Origin: JANNSW01 sp031431235
GTDB taxonomy: Bacteria; Pseudomonadota; Alphaproteobacteria; Rhizobiales; Hyphomicrobiaceae
DNA: 19,363 nt
Reading direction: 5' to 3'
Assembly: GCA_031431235.1 (NCBI GenBank)
Contig: JANPDA010000104.1
Span: forward strand, 1-19,363
The stretch's first letter is position 1; each line of letters begins with the position of its first letter. Below, in pieces: positions 7,823 to 15,409 of this stretch. The translations under genes and the position numbers were made by a program. Under the pieces are notes generated by a model that saw nothing but the letters and a program-made list of their open reading frames with translations, searched no databases and was not told the DNA's origin.

Positions 7823-9205
7823 CTAGGTTGTCCGGCTGGCGTGGTCATTGCGCACGAAGAAGGCGAGGGCATCGCGCTCGGCGACGCGAGCGGCGATGAC
7901 AAGCCCGATGCCGGCCAGCAGGAAGGTCGGCAGGAACCAGGGCTGCCACAAACCCCAACTGAAGCCGGCCATGGTCATGGCGACGGCAAAGGTCGCGGCT
8001 GCCGTCGGCCGCACCCGATCCGGCATGCGCGACCAGCGCGACAGCACGATGAGCCCGCTCGCGAGCAGCCCCAGCGCGCCGAACAGGCCGAGCTCGAACC
8101 AGGTCTGGAGATAGACGTTGTGGGCGTGCCGACCCGTGCGCCGGCCAGGGGCCGCGCCGCCGCTCTGCACGGCTTGCGCCTTCATCACGTCATCGATGAT
8201 GCGGGTGGAGGCGGCGCCCACGCCGATCCAGGGCGACCTCAGGGTTTCTGCCGCGGTCACCCCCCAATAGGCGATCCGAGCCCGGCCGGTGCTCTGAATC
8301 CAACTCGCCTCCTGGAGGTTTGCGTTGGATGCGGCAAGCGCTAGCGGCACGATTGCAGCGACTGCGACAATCCAGGCGATCCTGAGCCCCTGCCAGGTCC
8401 GGGCCGGTGCAAGCCGGTGCAGCAGGAAGACGAGGACGCCCGCAACGAGAGCGAGCTTGGATGTCTCGTGCGCCGACAGGGTCACCACGACGGCGACCCC
8501 GATCGGGAAGGCGAGCAGCATCGAGCGCCGCATCCGCTCGCCCGGCCACAGGCCGGCAACGAGCCAGGCTGGAAAAGCGAGCAGGCAGAGGGCCGCCACA
8601 TTGCGGTTGAGTGTGTTGAGGTGGATCCCTGTCACCAGGCCATGCTTGATCCGGACATTCTTGATGCCATCCGGGCGGGTGGCCTCGATGGTGTTGAAGA
8701 GGAAGCGCTTCAATGCCTGGCCGGTCGCCATCTCGATCGCCAGATAGGCGAGGCCGATCGAGAAGCCGATCAGCAGCGCAAGGCCGAGCCGCGCGAGCCG
8801 TTCGCCCTCTGCCCGCATGATCCAGGCGATGACGACCGTTGCCCAGACGATCGCGAGCGCGAACAGGGCCGCTAGCTTCAACGCTTCGGCGCTGTCGGCC
8901 GCCCAGAGCGCGCTCGCCGCCGCATAGACCGAGAAGATGCCGGCGGTTGCGACCAGCGGATCGCTCCAATCGAGCAAACGCTCGCCAGGGCGCTCGCGCA
9001 GCATGAACCCTGTTGCCATCAACCCGACAATGCCCAGGTAGAATGGCGAGGGCCGCGGCGCGAGCATCAGTGCGGCGAACGCCGCGACCACCACGCCGCC
9101 GACGATCCGGGCGAATAGTCGCGACTCGAGCCGGAGCCCCGCCATCCGCCCGCCCGCAGTCGCGCCCTCTCGCGTCCCCTCCGGCAAGGCACTTCTCCGA
9201 TCCAT
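7823..9205 (-). CDS. O-antigen ligase / polymerase family membrane protein
   Basis: 460 residues, about 10-12 hydrophobic segments, inner membrane. It belongs to the Wzy_C / WaaL-like family, whose members transfer or polymerise undecaprenyl-linked glycans on the periplasmic side; the family also contains protein glycosyltransferases and exopolysaccharide polymerases. Seen: a large periplasmic-loop region at about 295-370 with arginines 308 and 310 (STGRARIAYW) and the signature AHNVYLQTWFELGLFGALG at 361-379, where His362 aligns with the functional histidine of WaaL. The ATG at 9205 is 1 nt after the ttuC stop (TGA-C-ATG), implying translational coupling; an internal ATG at 9145 is possible. 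No other polysaccharide gene is in the window, so ligase versus polymerase cannot be decided. Confidence 0.82.
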   Translation of the reverse strand: MDRRSALPEGTREGATAGGRMAGLRLESRLFARIVGGVVVAAFAALMLAPRPSPFYLGIVGLMATGFMLRERPGERLLDWSDPLVATAGIFSVYAAASALWAADSAEALKLAALFALAIVWATVVIAWIMRAEGERLARLGLALLIGFSIGLAYLAIEMATGQALKRFLFNTIEATRPDGIKNVRIKHGLVTGIHLNTLNRNVAALCLLAFPAWLVAGLWPGERMRRSMLLAFPIGVAVVVTLSAHETSKLALVAGVLVFLLHRLAPARTWQGLRIAWIVAVAAIVPLALAASNANLQEASWIQSTGRARIAYWGVTAAETLRSPWIGVGAASTRIIDDVMKAQAVQSGGAAPGRRTGRHAHNVYLQTWFELGLFGALGLLASGLIVLSRWSRMPDRVRPTAAATFAVAMTMAGFSWGLWQPWFLPTFLLAGIGLVIAARVAERDALAFFVRNDHASRTT

Positions 9206-9206
9206 G

Positions 9207-10274
9207 TCAGATAGTGGCGACGAGCTTGGCGATGGCGTTTCCCACCTCGACGCTCGAAGCTCTGCCGCCCATGTCGCGTGTGCGCAGGTCATGGTCGCGC
9301 AAGAGCGCTTCGATCGCACCGATGATCGCTCGGCCTGCGTCCTTTTCGCCCAAGTGCTCGAGCATCATGGCTCCCGACCAGATCTGCCCGATCGGGTTGG
9401 CGATGCCCTTGCCGGCAATGTCGGGCGCCGAGCCGTGCACGGGCTCGAACATCGAGGGGAAGTCGCGCTCGGGATTGAGATTGGCACTTGGAGCGATGGC
9501 GATGGTGCCGGTCGTGGCTGGCCCCAGGTCCGAGAGAATGTCGCCGAACAGGTTGGACGCCACGATCACCGAGAACTGGTCGGGCTTCAGCACGAGGTTC
9601 GCGCACAGGATGTCGATATGATACTGGCTCGGGAACACCTCCGGGTACTCCCCGGCATGGACGCGGAAGCGCTCGTCCCAGAACGGCATGGTGTGGATGA
9701 TGCCGTTCGACTTGGTGGCTGACGCGAGCCTGCGGTGGCGCCGCGTCAGCGCGAGGTCATAGGCGTAGCGGATCACCCGGTCGACGCCCTTGCGGGTGAA
9801 CACCGACTGTTGCACCGCCATCTCCTGGTCGCTGCCCTGGTAGAGCCGACCGCCGATCTCGGAGTACTCGCCCTCGTTGTTCTCACGCACGATATAGTAG
9901 TCGATGTCGCCGGGCTTGCGGCCGGCGAGCGGACAGGTGACGCCTTCGAACAGGCGCACCGGGCGCAGATTGATGTACTGCCGGAACGTGCGCCGGATCG
10001 GGATCAGCAGTCCCCAGAGCGAAATGTGGTCGGGCACCCCGGGCCAGCCGACGGCGCCGAGGAAGATCGCATCGTCGCTGCCGATTTTCTTCAGGCCATC
10101 CTCCGGCATCATGCGGCCGGTCTGCTTGAACGTCTCGCAGCTCCAGTCGAGCTCCCGGTAGGTCAGCGAGAAGCCGAAGCGCGCCGCGGCGGCATCGAGC
10201 ACCTTCATGCCCTCGGGCACGACCTCCTTGCCGATGCCGTCGCCTGGAATTACTGCGATTCTGTAGCTGGTCAT
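9207..10274 (-). CDS. ttuC: Tartrate / D-malate dehydrogenase (isopropylmalate dehydrogenase family)
   Basis: 355 residues, typical of the TtuC/DmlA branch of the isocitrate/isopropylmalate dehydrogenase family. These NAD- and divalent-metal-dependent cytosolic enzymes oxidise tartrate, D-malate or related 2-hydroxy acids, some with decarboxylation. Seen: N-terminal IAVIPGDGIGKEVVPEG (6-22), IRRTFRQYINLRPV (93-106), YYIVRENNEGEYSEIGGR (126-143), Lys188 in ATKSNG, Asp221, the metal-binding Asp245 and Asp249 in NLFGDILSDLGP, and the NAD loop EPVHGSAPDIAGKG (277-290). The text around RENNEGEYS and GRLYQG fits tartrate/D-malate dehydrogenase better than LeuB. The ATG at 10274 has only a weak ribosome site (ACAGGGCGC). 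It leads the ttuC / O-antigen ligase-like / dpaL run. Whether tartrate or D-malate is the true substrate is not decided by sequence. Confidence 0.88.
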   Translation of the reverse strand: MTSYRIAVIPGDGIGKEVVPEGMKVLDAAAARFGFSLTYRELDWSCETFKQTGRMMPEDGLKKIGSDDAIFLGAVGWPGVPDHISLWGLLIPIRRTFRQYINLRPVRLFEGVTCPLAGRKPGDIDYYIVRENNEGEYSEIGGRLYQGSDQEMAVQQSVFTRKGVDRVIRYAYDLALTRRHRRLASATKSNGIIHTMPFWDERFRVHAGEYPEVFPSQYHIDILCANLVLKPDQFSVIVASNLFGDILSDLGPATTGTIAIAPSANLNPERDFPSMFEPVHGSAPDIAGKGIANPIGQIWSGAMMLEHLGEKDAGRAIIGAIEALLRDHDLRTRDMGGRASSVEVGNAIAKLVATI

Positions 10275-10293
10275 GCGCCCTGTCCGAGAAAGT

Positions 10294-10312
10294 GGGCGAC
10301 CGCCAGTCGCCC
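10294..10312. repeat. REP-like palindrome, copy 1
   Basis: GGGCGAC-CGCCA-GTCGCCC is a perfect 7-bp stem with a 5-nt loop in the 71-nt gap between the CDGSH gene and ttuC. It closely matches the palindrome at 13341-13359 between fadE and fadJ. Similar sequence in two unrelated gaps suggests a dispersed REP-type element. A hairpin attenuator ahead of ttuC is possible, but there is no U-tract on either strand. Confidence 0.5.
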
Positions 10313-10345
10313 TACGTCCGATTGGCTGTCACGTAGCCGCCGAGC

Positions 10346-10588
10346 CTACACTGTCAGATGGCTGCCGTCGCAATAGGGAGCGTCGTCGGTCTGCTTGCAT
10401 CCACACAAGTTGAAGCTCCCCGAGCTCGGTGCTGCGAAAGCCTTGGGCTCGAGGTCGGTGCCCTTGTGGGAGCCGTCGCAGAAGGGTTGGCGGCGTGATC
10501 GTCCACAGGCGCACCAGTAGTAGGTCTTGCCGGCCTCGAGGGTCACCTGGTAGGGGCTCATCTGGGCGGGGACGGGGGTGGCGGCCAT
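10346..10588 (-). CDS. Small iron-sulfur protein with two CDGSH domains
   Basis: 80 residues with two complete CDGSH (mitoNEET-type) 2Fe-2S motifs. The first is CACGRSRRQPFCDGSH with ligands Cys26, Cys28, Cys37 and His41; the second is CGCKQTDDAPYCDGSH with Cys62, Cys64, Cys73 and His77. The tandem arrangement without a membrane anchor matches bacterial and Miner2-like double-CDGSH proteins, thought to act in redox sensing or cluster transfer. The protein is soluble. GAGGAAAGG is 8 nt upstream of the ATG at 10588, supporting the start. It ends with the second motif plus three residues. It is divergent from fadE across 232 nt and 71 nt upstream of ttuC on the same strand. A functional link to either neighbour is inference only. 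Confidence 0.92.
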   Translation of the reverse strand: MAATPVPAQMSPYQVTLEAGKTYYWCACGRSRRQPFCDGSHKGTDLEPKAFAAPSSGSFNLCGCKQTDDAPYCDGSHLTV

Positions 10589-10820
10589 GTCGTCTGCCTT
10601 TCCTCGGTGGCCGCGACGCGGCCGGTCGACGCCGATCAGTTAGCCGATCGGGGCCGAGGTTACAACGCGGCAACCGCGCCGGCCGGTCCGGCGGCAACGC
10701 GGGAGTTCACCTTTTGCTATCCGAACTGGTATAGCCCGCTCGTTTGACGTCCACCGGTCTGCCCCCTAGGCTTCGACCGGTCGGCGGTCGGCGGTCGATT
10801 CGGAGCGGAGGCACCAAGCC
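10589..10820. other. Divergent intergenic region between the CDGSH gene and fadE
   Basis: 232 nt without a credible gene. It holds several small symmetric sequences: an odd palindrome GGCCGCG-A-CGCGGCC (10609-10623), a 10-bp palindrome CGACCGGTCG (10774-10783) and a 7-nt tandem repeat GGTCGGC (10779-10797, about 2.7 copies). Either palindrome could bind a repressor of the fatty-acid operon, but no match to a known site is claimed. Confidence 0.45.
10706..10735 (+). promoter_or_regulatory. Possible fadE promoter
   Basis: TTCACC (10706-10711) and TATAGC (10730-10735) are separated by 18 nt and lie about 85 nt before the fadE start, in the only locally AT-richer stretch of this gap. The boxes are imperfect matches to a sigma-70 type promoter, so this is a weak prediction. 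Confidence 0.25.
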
Positions 10821-13313
10821 ATGCCGGGTTTGCTCTTTGCGGTCCTGTGCGTCGCGGCTGTTGCGGCACTGGCCATGTGGCGGGCGAGGCTTTGGATCTG
10901 GGCCGCGGTCCTCCTGGCGCTCGCCTTCGCCGGGGCGCTCGGCTACCTGCCCGGAGGCAGCGTGGGCTGGTGGGCGTTGCCGGCTGGACTGCTCGGCCTG
11001 CTGTTGGGCGCGGCTGGCATCACCGGGCTACGCCGGCGGTTCGTGACGGGCCCGGTGGTCGAGTTGTTGAAGAACGTCATGCCCACGGTCTCCGACACCG
11101 AGACACAGGCGCTGGAAGCGGGCACCGTCGGGTTCGATGCGGAGCTGTTCTCTGGCACACCTGACTGGAGCAAGCTGCGCGCGGTGCCGAAAATCGAGCT
11201 CTCGGCCGAGGAGCGTGCCTTCCTCGACGGGCCGACCGAGGAGCTCTGCCGGATGATCGACGATTGGCAGATCCGGCACAACGAGAAGGAGATCCCGGAG
11301 TCGATCTGGCGCTTCGTCTCCGAGCACGGCTACCTCGGCATGCTGATCTCCAAGGCCCATGGCGGGCTGGGCTTCTCGGCGCAGGCCCAGTCGCTCATTC
11401 TCGGCAAGATCTCCTCGCGCAGCCCCGACGTCTCGACGATCGTGATGGTGCCGAACTCGTTGGGGCCGGGCGAGCTGATCGAGAAGTACGGTACGCCCGG
11501 ACAGAAGGAGCACTACCTGCCCCGGCTCGCCAAGGGGCTCGAGATCCCTTGCTTCGGGCTGACCGGCCCGACCTCGGGGTCGGACGCAGCGACCATGCGC
11601 GACATCGGCGTCGTCGCCATGGGCAGCCATGAGGGCAAGGAGGTGCTCGGCATCCGCCTCGCCTGGGAAAAGCGCTACATCACGCTCGGCCCCAAGGCGA
11701 CGCTGCTGGGACTCGCCTTCCGCCTGTTCGATCCCGACAGCCTGCTCGGCAAGGGCGAGGACGTCGGCATCACGCTCGCGCTCATCCCGTGCAATCATCC
11801 GGGCGTCAGGATCGGCCGGCGCCATCTGCCCTCGGGCTCTGCCTTCCCCAATGGCCCCAACTGGGGCGAGGACGTGTTCGTGCCGATCGAGTGGGTGATC
11901 GGTGGCAAGGAGATGGCGGGCCAGGGCTGGCGCATGCTGATGGAATGCCTGTCGGCCGGACGCTCGATCTCGCTGCCGTCGTCGTCGGCAGCCGGCGCAA
12001 AAATGATGCTGCGCGTGACCTCGGCCTATGCGCGCATCCGCCGCCAGTTCGGGCTGCCGGTCGGGCGCATGGAGGGCATCGAGGAGCCGCTGGCCCGTCT
12101 CGTCGAGCATGCCTATGTGACGGAAGCGGCTCGCGCCGTCACCTCGGCCATGGTTGCGCGCGGCGAGAAGCCCTCCGTGATCTCGGCGCTGCTCAAGTAC
12201 CAGTCGACCGAGCGGATGCGCGACTGCGTGAACGCGGCGATGGACATCCATGGCGGGCGTGGCATCTGCGACGGTCCGGCCAACTACCTGCAGGCGGCCT
12301 ACCAGATGGTGCCGGTCGCGATCACGGTCGAGGGCGCCAACATCCTGACGCGCTCGCTCATCACCTTCGCGCAAGGGGCGCTGCGCTCACACCCCTATCT
12401 CTACAAGGAGATTCAGGCGCTGCAGCAGAGCGACGGCGAGAAGCGGCTCGACGCTTTCGATACCGCCTTCGTCGGCCATGTCGGCTACAGTGTCGCCAAT
12501 GCGGTGGGCGCGCTCTTCCACAATCTGACCGGGGGCATGTTTGTGCGGACGCCCCGGCAGGCGGCGCCGGTCACCTACTGGTATCAGCAACTCGGCCGCG
12601 CAAGCCGGTCGTTCGCCCTCGTTGCCGATCTGACGGTGGCGATTCTCGGCGGTGGCTTGAAGACCAAGCAGAAGCTGACCGGGCGCATGGCGGACGCGCT
12701 CTCCGAGCTCTACTTGCTCTCGTGCGTGCTGAAGCGCTTCGAGGACGACGGCCGCAAACCCGTCGACAAGGAGATCGTCGCCTTCGTCATGAAGAACGGC
12801 CTCCACCGCTTCGAGACGGCGATCGCCGGGACGATCGACAACTTTCCCAATCTGCCCGCGCGCCTGTTCATGCGTTGGATGGTGCTGCCGTTGGGCCGCG
12901 CCTTCCGGCCGGCATCTGACCGCGAGGGCAAGCGCGTCGTAGCCATGGTGCTAGAGCCCGGCGATGTGCGCGACCGGCTGACCCGCGAGATTTTCGTCTC
13001 GCACGATCCCAACGACGCGACGGGGCTCCTGGAGTATACGATGCCCAAGGTGATTGCGGCCGAGGAAGCGCTCAGGAAGATCGAGCGGGCGGTGAGGAAG
13101 GATATTGTCCAGCGCTACCACGGTCGCGACTGGATCGGGGAAGCCGAAGTCAAGGGCGTCGTCACGCCAGAAGAGGCCAAGCTGGTGCGCGAGGTCGAGG
13201 AATTGACCAACCGCGTCATCGCGGTCGATCATTTCGACCCCGAGGAGGTCCGCCCGCACTATCGCAAGCTCTCCAACGCGACCAGCGCCGCCCGCGCCGC
13301 CGCCGCCGAGTAG
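10821..13313 (+). CDS. fadE: Membrane-anchored long acyl-CoA dehydrogenase (FadE type)
   Basis: 830 residues, close to E. coli FadE (814) and about twice a normal acyl-CoA dehydrogenase. It catalyses the first FAD-dependent step of fatty-acid beta-oxidation, forming trans-2-enoyl-CoA. Seen: two to three hydrophobic segments at about 2-70 that anchor it to the inner membrane; acyl-CoA dehydrogenase N-terminal and middle domains (about 125-360, including FGLTGPTSGSDAATM at 245-259); the C-terminal helical domain with RRQFGLPVGRMEGIEEPLAR and DIHGGRGICDGPANY (475-489); Glu504 in ITVEGANILTR; and the FadE-specific C-terminal extension beyond about 530. GGAGCGGAGG lies roughly 8-10 nt before the ATG. 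It is the first gene of the fadE-fadJ-fadI operon. Confidence 0.95.
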   Translation: MPGLLFAVLCVAAVAALAMWRARLWIWAAVLLALAFAGALGYLPGGSVGWWALPAGLLGLLLGAAGITGLRRRFVTGPVVELLKNVMPTVSDTETQALEAGTVGFDAELFSGTPDWSKLRAVPKIELSAEERAFLDGPTEELCRMIDDWQIRHNEKEIPESIWRFVSEHGYLGMLISKAHGGLGFSAQAQSLILGKISSRSPDVSTIVMVPNSLGPGELIEKYGTPGQKEHYLPRLAKGLEIPCFGLTGPTSGSDAATMRDIGVVAMGSHEGKEVLGIRLAWEKRYITLGPKATLLGLAFRLFDPDSLLGKGEDVGITLALIPCNHPGVRIGRRHLPSGSAFPNGPNWGEDVFVPIEWVIGGKEMAGQGWRMLMECLSAGRSISLPSSSAAGAKMMLRVTSAYARIRRQFGLPVGRMEGIEEPLARLVEHAYVTEAARAVTSAMVARGEKPSVISALLKYQSTERMRDCVNAAMDIHGGRGICDGPANYLQAAYQMVPVAITVEGANILTRSLITFAQGALRSHPYLYKEIQALQQSDGEKRLDAFDTAFVGHVGYSVANAVGALFHNLTGGMFVRTPRQAAPVTYWYQQLGRASRSFALVADLTVAILGGGLKTKQKLTGRMADALSELYLLSCVLKRFEDDGRKPVDKEIVAFVMKNGLHRFETAIAGTIDNFPNLPARLFMRWMVLPLGRAFRPASDREGKRVVAMVLEPGDVRDRLTREIFVSHDPNDATGLLEYTMPKVIAAEEALRKIERAVRKDIVQRYHGRDWIGEAEVKGVVTPEEAKLVREVEELTNRVIAVDHFDPEEVRPHYRKLSNATSAARAAAAE

Positions 13314-13340
13314 GGAGAGAGCATGTTGCCCAGTCATATT

Positions 13341-13359
13341 GGGCGACCTGCCGGTCGCC
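13341..13359. repeat. REP-like palindrome, copy 2
   Basis: G-GGCGACC-TGCC-GGTCGCC has a 7-bp stem and 4-nt loop, in the 96-nt gap between fadE and fadJ. It aligns with copy 1 (10294-10312) with about two differences over 19 nt. As it lies inside an apparent operon without a following T-run, a terminator role is less likely than a dispersed repeat or an mRNA-stabilising hairpin after fadE. Confidence 0.5.
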
Positions 13360-13409
13360 TTCGATCGAGCACATGACGCCATGAGACCTTCGAGGAAGTG
13401 CACGACACC

Positions 13410-15392
13410 ATGACCGCAGACATCAATGCGCTTTCCGACTGGCGCTTCGAGATCGATTTCGAAGGACTGGCCTGGGCGACGTTCGACCGCAAGGACGAAA
13501 CCACCAACACGCTGTCGCGCCGCGCGATGGAGGAGCTTTGGGCGATCGTCGAGCGCGTGCAACAGGGGGCCGAGACCAAGGAGGCGCGCGGCCTCGTCAT
13601 CATCTCCGCCAAGGAGACGAGCTTCATCGCCGGCGCCGACATCCGCGAGTTCGAGAGCCTCGACACGGTGGCGCGTGTGACCGAGGCCGTGGAGCAGGCG
13701 ACCGCGATCCTCGACTGCATCGAGAAGCTGCCGATCCCGGTGGTCGCGGCCATTCACGGCTATTGCCTGGGAGGCGGGCTGGAGCTCGCCATGGCCTGCC
13801 ACTACCGGATCGCGACGCGCGACGAGGGAACGCGCATCGGACTGCCCGAGATCAAGCTCGGCATCTTCCCGGGCTTCAACGGCACGATGCGCTCGATTCG
13901 CCTCGCTGGTCCCGTGCAGGCCATGCAGATGATGCTGACTGGCGCGATGCTGCGGCCGAGCGTCGCGCGCGCGATCGGGCTCGTCGACGAGCTCGTCCCT
14001 GCGCGCCCGAACCTGCGCTGGGCGGCGCGCAAGGCGGCACTGCAGGGTCGGCGCTCGCGTTCGCCATCCTTCGGCAAGCGGGTGCAGACCCTGTGGCCGA
14101 TCCGAGGCTTCCTTGTCCGCAAGATGCGCGACAAGGCAGCTGAGAAGGCGCGGCCCGAGCACTATCCCGCGCCGTTTGCACTGATCGAGCTGTTCGAGCG
14201 CCATGGCGGCAGCGAGATGCGCATGAAGGCGGAGGAGACGAGAGCGTTCGCGCCGCTGATGGTGAGCGAGACCGCCAGGAACCTGCGCCGCGTGTTCCGG
14301 CTCTCGGAAGCCATGAAGGACCTCGCTCCCAAGGGCCTCTTCAAGCCCAATCGCGTGCACGTGATCGGCGCTGGCACCATGGGTGCCGATATTGCGGCGC
14401 ATTGCGTGATGTCGGGCCTGGAGGTGAGCCTGCAGGACCTCTCGGAGGACGCCCTGAAGCGAGCCGAAACCCAGGCCCGGGGTCATTTTTCGAAGCGCTA
14501 CAAGACCAGGGCTGAGCAGGAGGCCGCCTCGGCGCGCCTGATCCTCGATCCCAAGGGCGAGGGGGTTGCGCGCGCCGACGTCGTCATCGAGGCGATCGTC
14601 GAGCGGCTCGAGGTCAAGCGTGCCCTCTTCAAGTCGCTGGAGGAGCGCGCAAAGCCGACGGCCGTGCTCGCGACCAACACCTCCTCGATCCCGATCGAGG
14701 ACATCGCCAAACCGATGCGAGACCAAGGTCGCCTGATCGGGCTGCATTTCTTCAATCCGGTCCCGCAATTGCCGCTGGTCGAGGTGGTGAAGGGGCCCGA
14801 TACCCGCGAGAGCGAGGTCGAGAAGGGCTGTGCCGTCGTGACCGCCATCGGCAAGTTCCCGCTGGTGACCAAGAGCGTGCCGGGCTTTCTCGTCAATCGC
14901 GTGCTCGCCCCCTACATGATGGGTGCGATGCAGCGGCTGGAATCAGGCGTCCAGCGCGAGACGCTCGATGAGGCCGCCAGAGTGTTCGGCATGCCGGTCG
15001 GACCGATCGAGCTCGCCGACCAGGTCGGCCTCGACATCTGCAAGCACGTGGCCGAGATCCTCGGGCTTGCGACCGGCGACGTCGAGGGCTCGCGCCTCGC
15101 CAAGCTCGTCGCCTCGGGCAAGCTGGGCAAGAAATCGGGTGAGGGCTTCTATGTCTGGAAGGATGGCCGGCCCGAGCGCCAGGCGCCCAAGGAGCCATGG
15201 AAGGCCGAGGAGCTGCAGGCGCTTGGCGAGGAGCTGGTGAAGCCGCTCATCGACGAATGCGAGAAATGCGTCGCCGAGCGTGTGGTCGCGGGCGCCGACA
15301 TGGTCGATGCGGGCGTGATCTTCGGCACGGGCTTTGCGCCGTTCCGCGGTGGACCGCTGCACTATCGCGAGACGAAGCGCGCGAGCGCATGA
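13410..15392 (+). CDS. fadJ: Bifunctional enoyl-CoA hydratase / 3-hydroxyacyl-CoA dehydrogenase
   Basis: 660 residues, alpha subunit of the beta-oxidation complex. The N-terminal crotonase domain hydrates enoyl-CoA: oxyanion-hole motif SFIAGADIREF (71-81), GYCLGGGLELA with catalytic Glu125, and GLPEIKLGIFPGFNG with Glu147. The C-terminal NAD-dependent dehydrogenase has the Rossmann motif VIGAGTMGADIA (318-329), catalytic His446 in LHFFNPVPQ, and TKSVPGFLVNRVL (487-499), followed by the second helical dehydrogenase domain with GEGFYVW. The ATG at 13410 is preferred; a GTG at 13398 would add four residues but overlaps the GAGGAAG ribosome site. The stop overlaps a possible fadI ATG (ATGA at 15389). 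The length fits FadJ/FadB, but the two subfamilies are not separated with certainty here. Confidence 0.93.
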   Translation: MTADINALSDWRFEIDFEGLAWATFDRKDETTNTLSRRAMEELWAIVERVQQGAETKEARGLVIISAKETSFIAGADIREFESLDTVARVTEAVEQATAILDCIEKLPIPVVAAIHGYCLGGGLELAMACHYRIATRDEGTRIGLPEIKLGIFPGFNGTMRSIRLAGPVQAMQMMLTGAMLRPSVARAIGLVDELVPARPNLRWAARKAALQGRRSRSPSFGKRVQTLWPIRGFLVRKMRDKAAEKARPEHYPAPFALIELFERHGGSEMRMKAEETRAFAPLMVSETARNLRRVFRLSEAMKDLAPKGLFKPNRVHVIGAGTMGADIAAHCVMSGLEVSLQDLSEDALKRAETQARGHFSKRYKTRAEQEAASARLILDPKGEGVARADVVIEAIVERLEVKRALFKSLEERAKPTAVLATNTSSIPIEDIAKPMRDQGRLIGLHFFNPVPQLPLVEVVKGPDTRESEVEKGCAVVTAIGKFPLVTKSVPGFLVNRVLAPYMMGAMQRLESGVQRETLDEAARVFGMPVGPIELADQVGLDICKHVAEILGLATGDVEGSRLAKLVASGKLGKKSGEGFYVWKDGRPERQAPKEPWKAEELQALGEELVKPLIDECEKCVAERVVAGADMVDAGVIFGTGFAPFRGGPLHYRETKRASA

Positions 15393-15409
15393 ACAGCGGG
15401 GAGGGGCGA

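Noticed and set aside
11028..12374. 448-codon minus-strand open frame inside fadE
   Set aside because: Mirror frame of a clearly coding gene; the histidine/arginine/aspartate-rich translation is typical of GC-rich antisense frames.
12951..14768. 605-codon minus-strand open frame
   Set aside because: Antisense to fadE and fadJ, whose catalytic motifs are complete on the plus strand. It has no recognisable domain.
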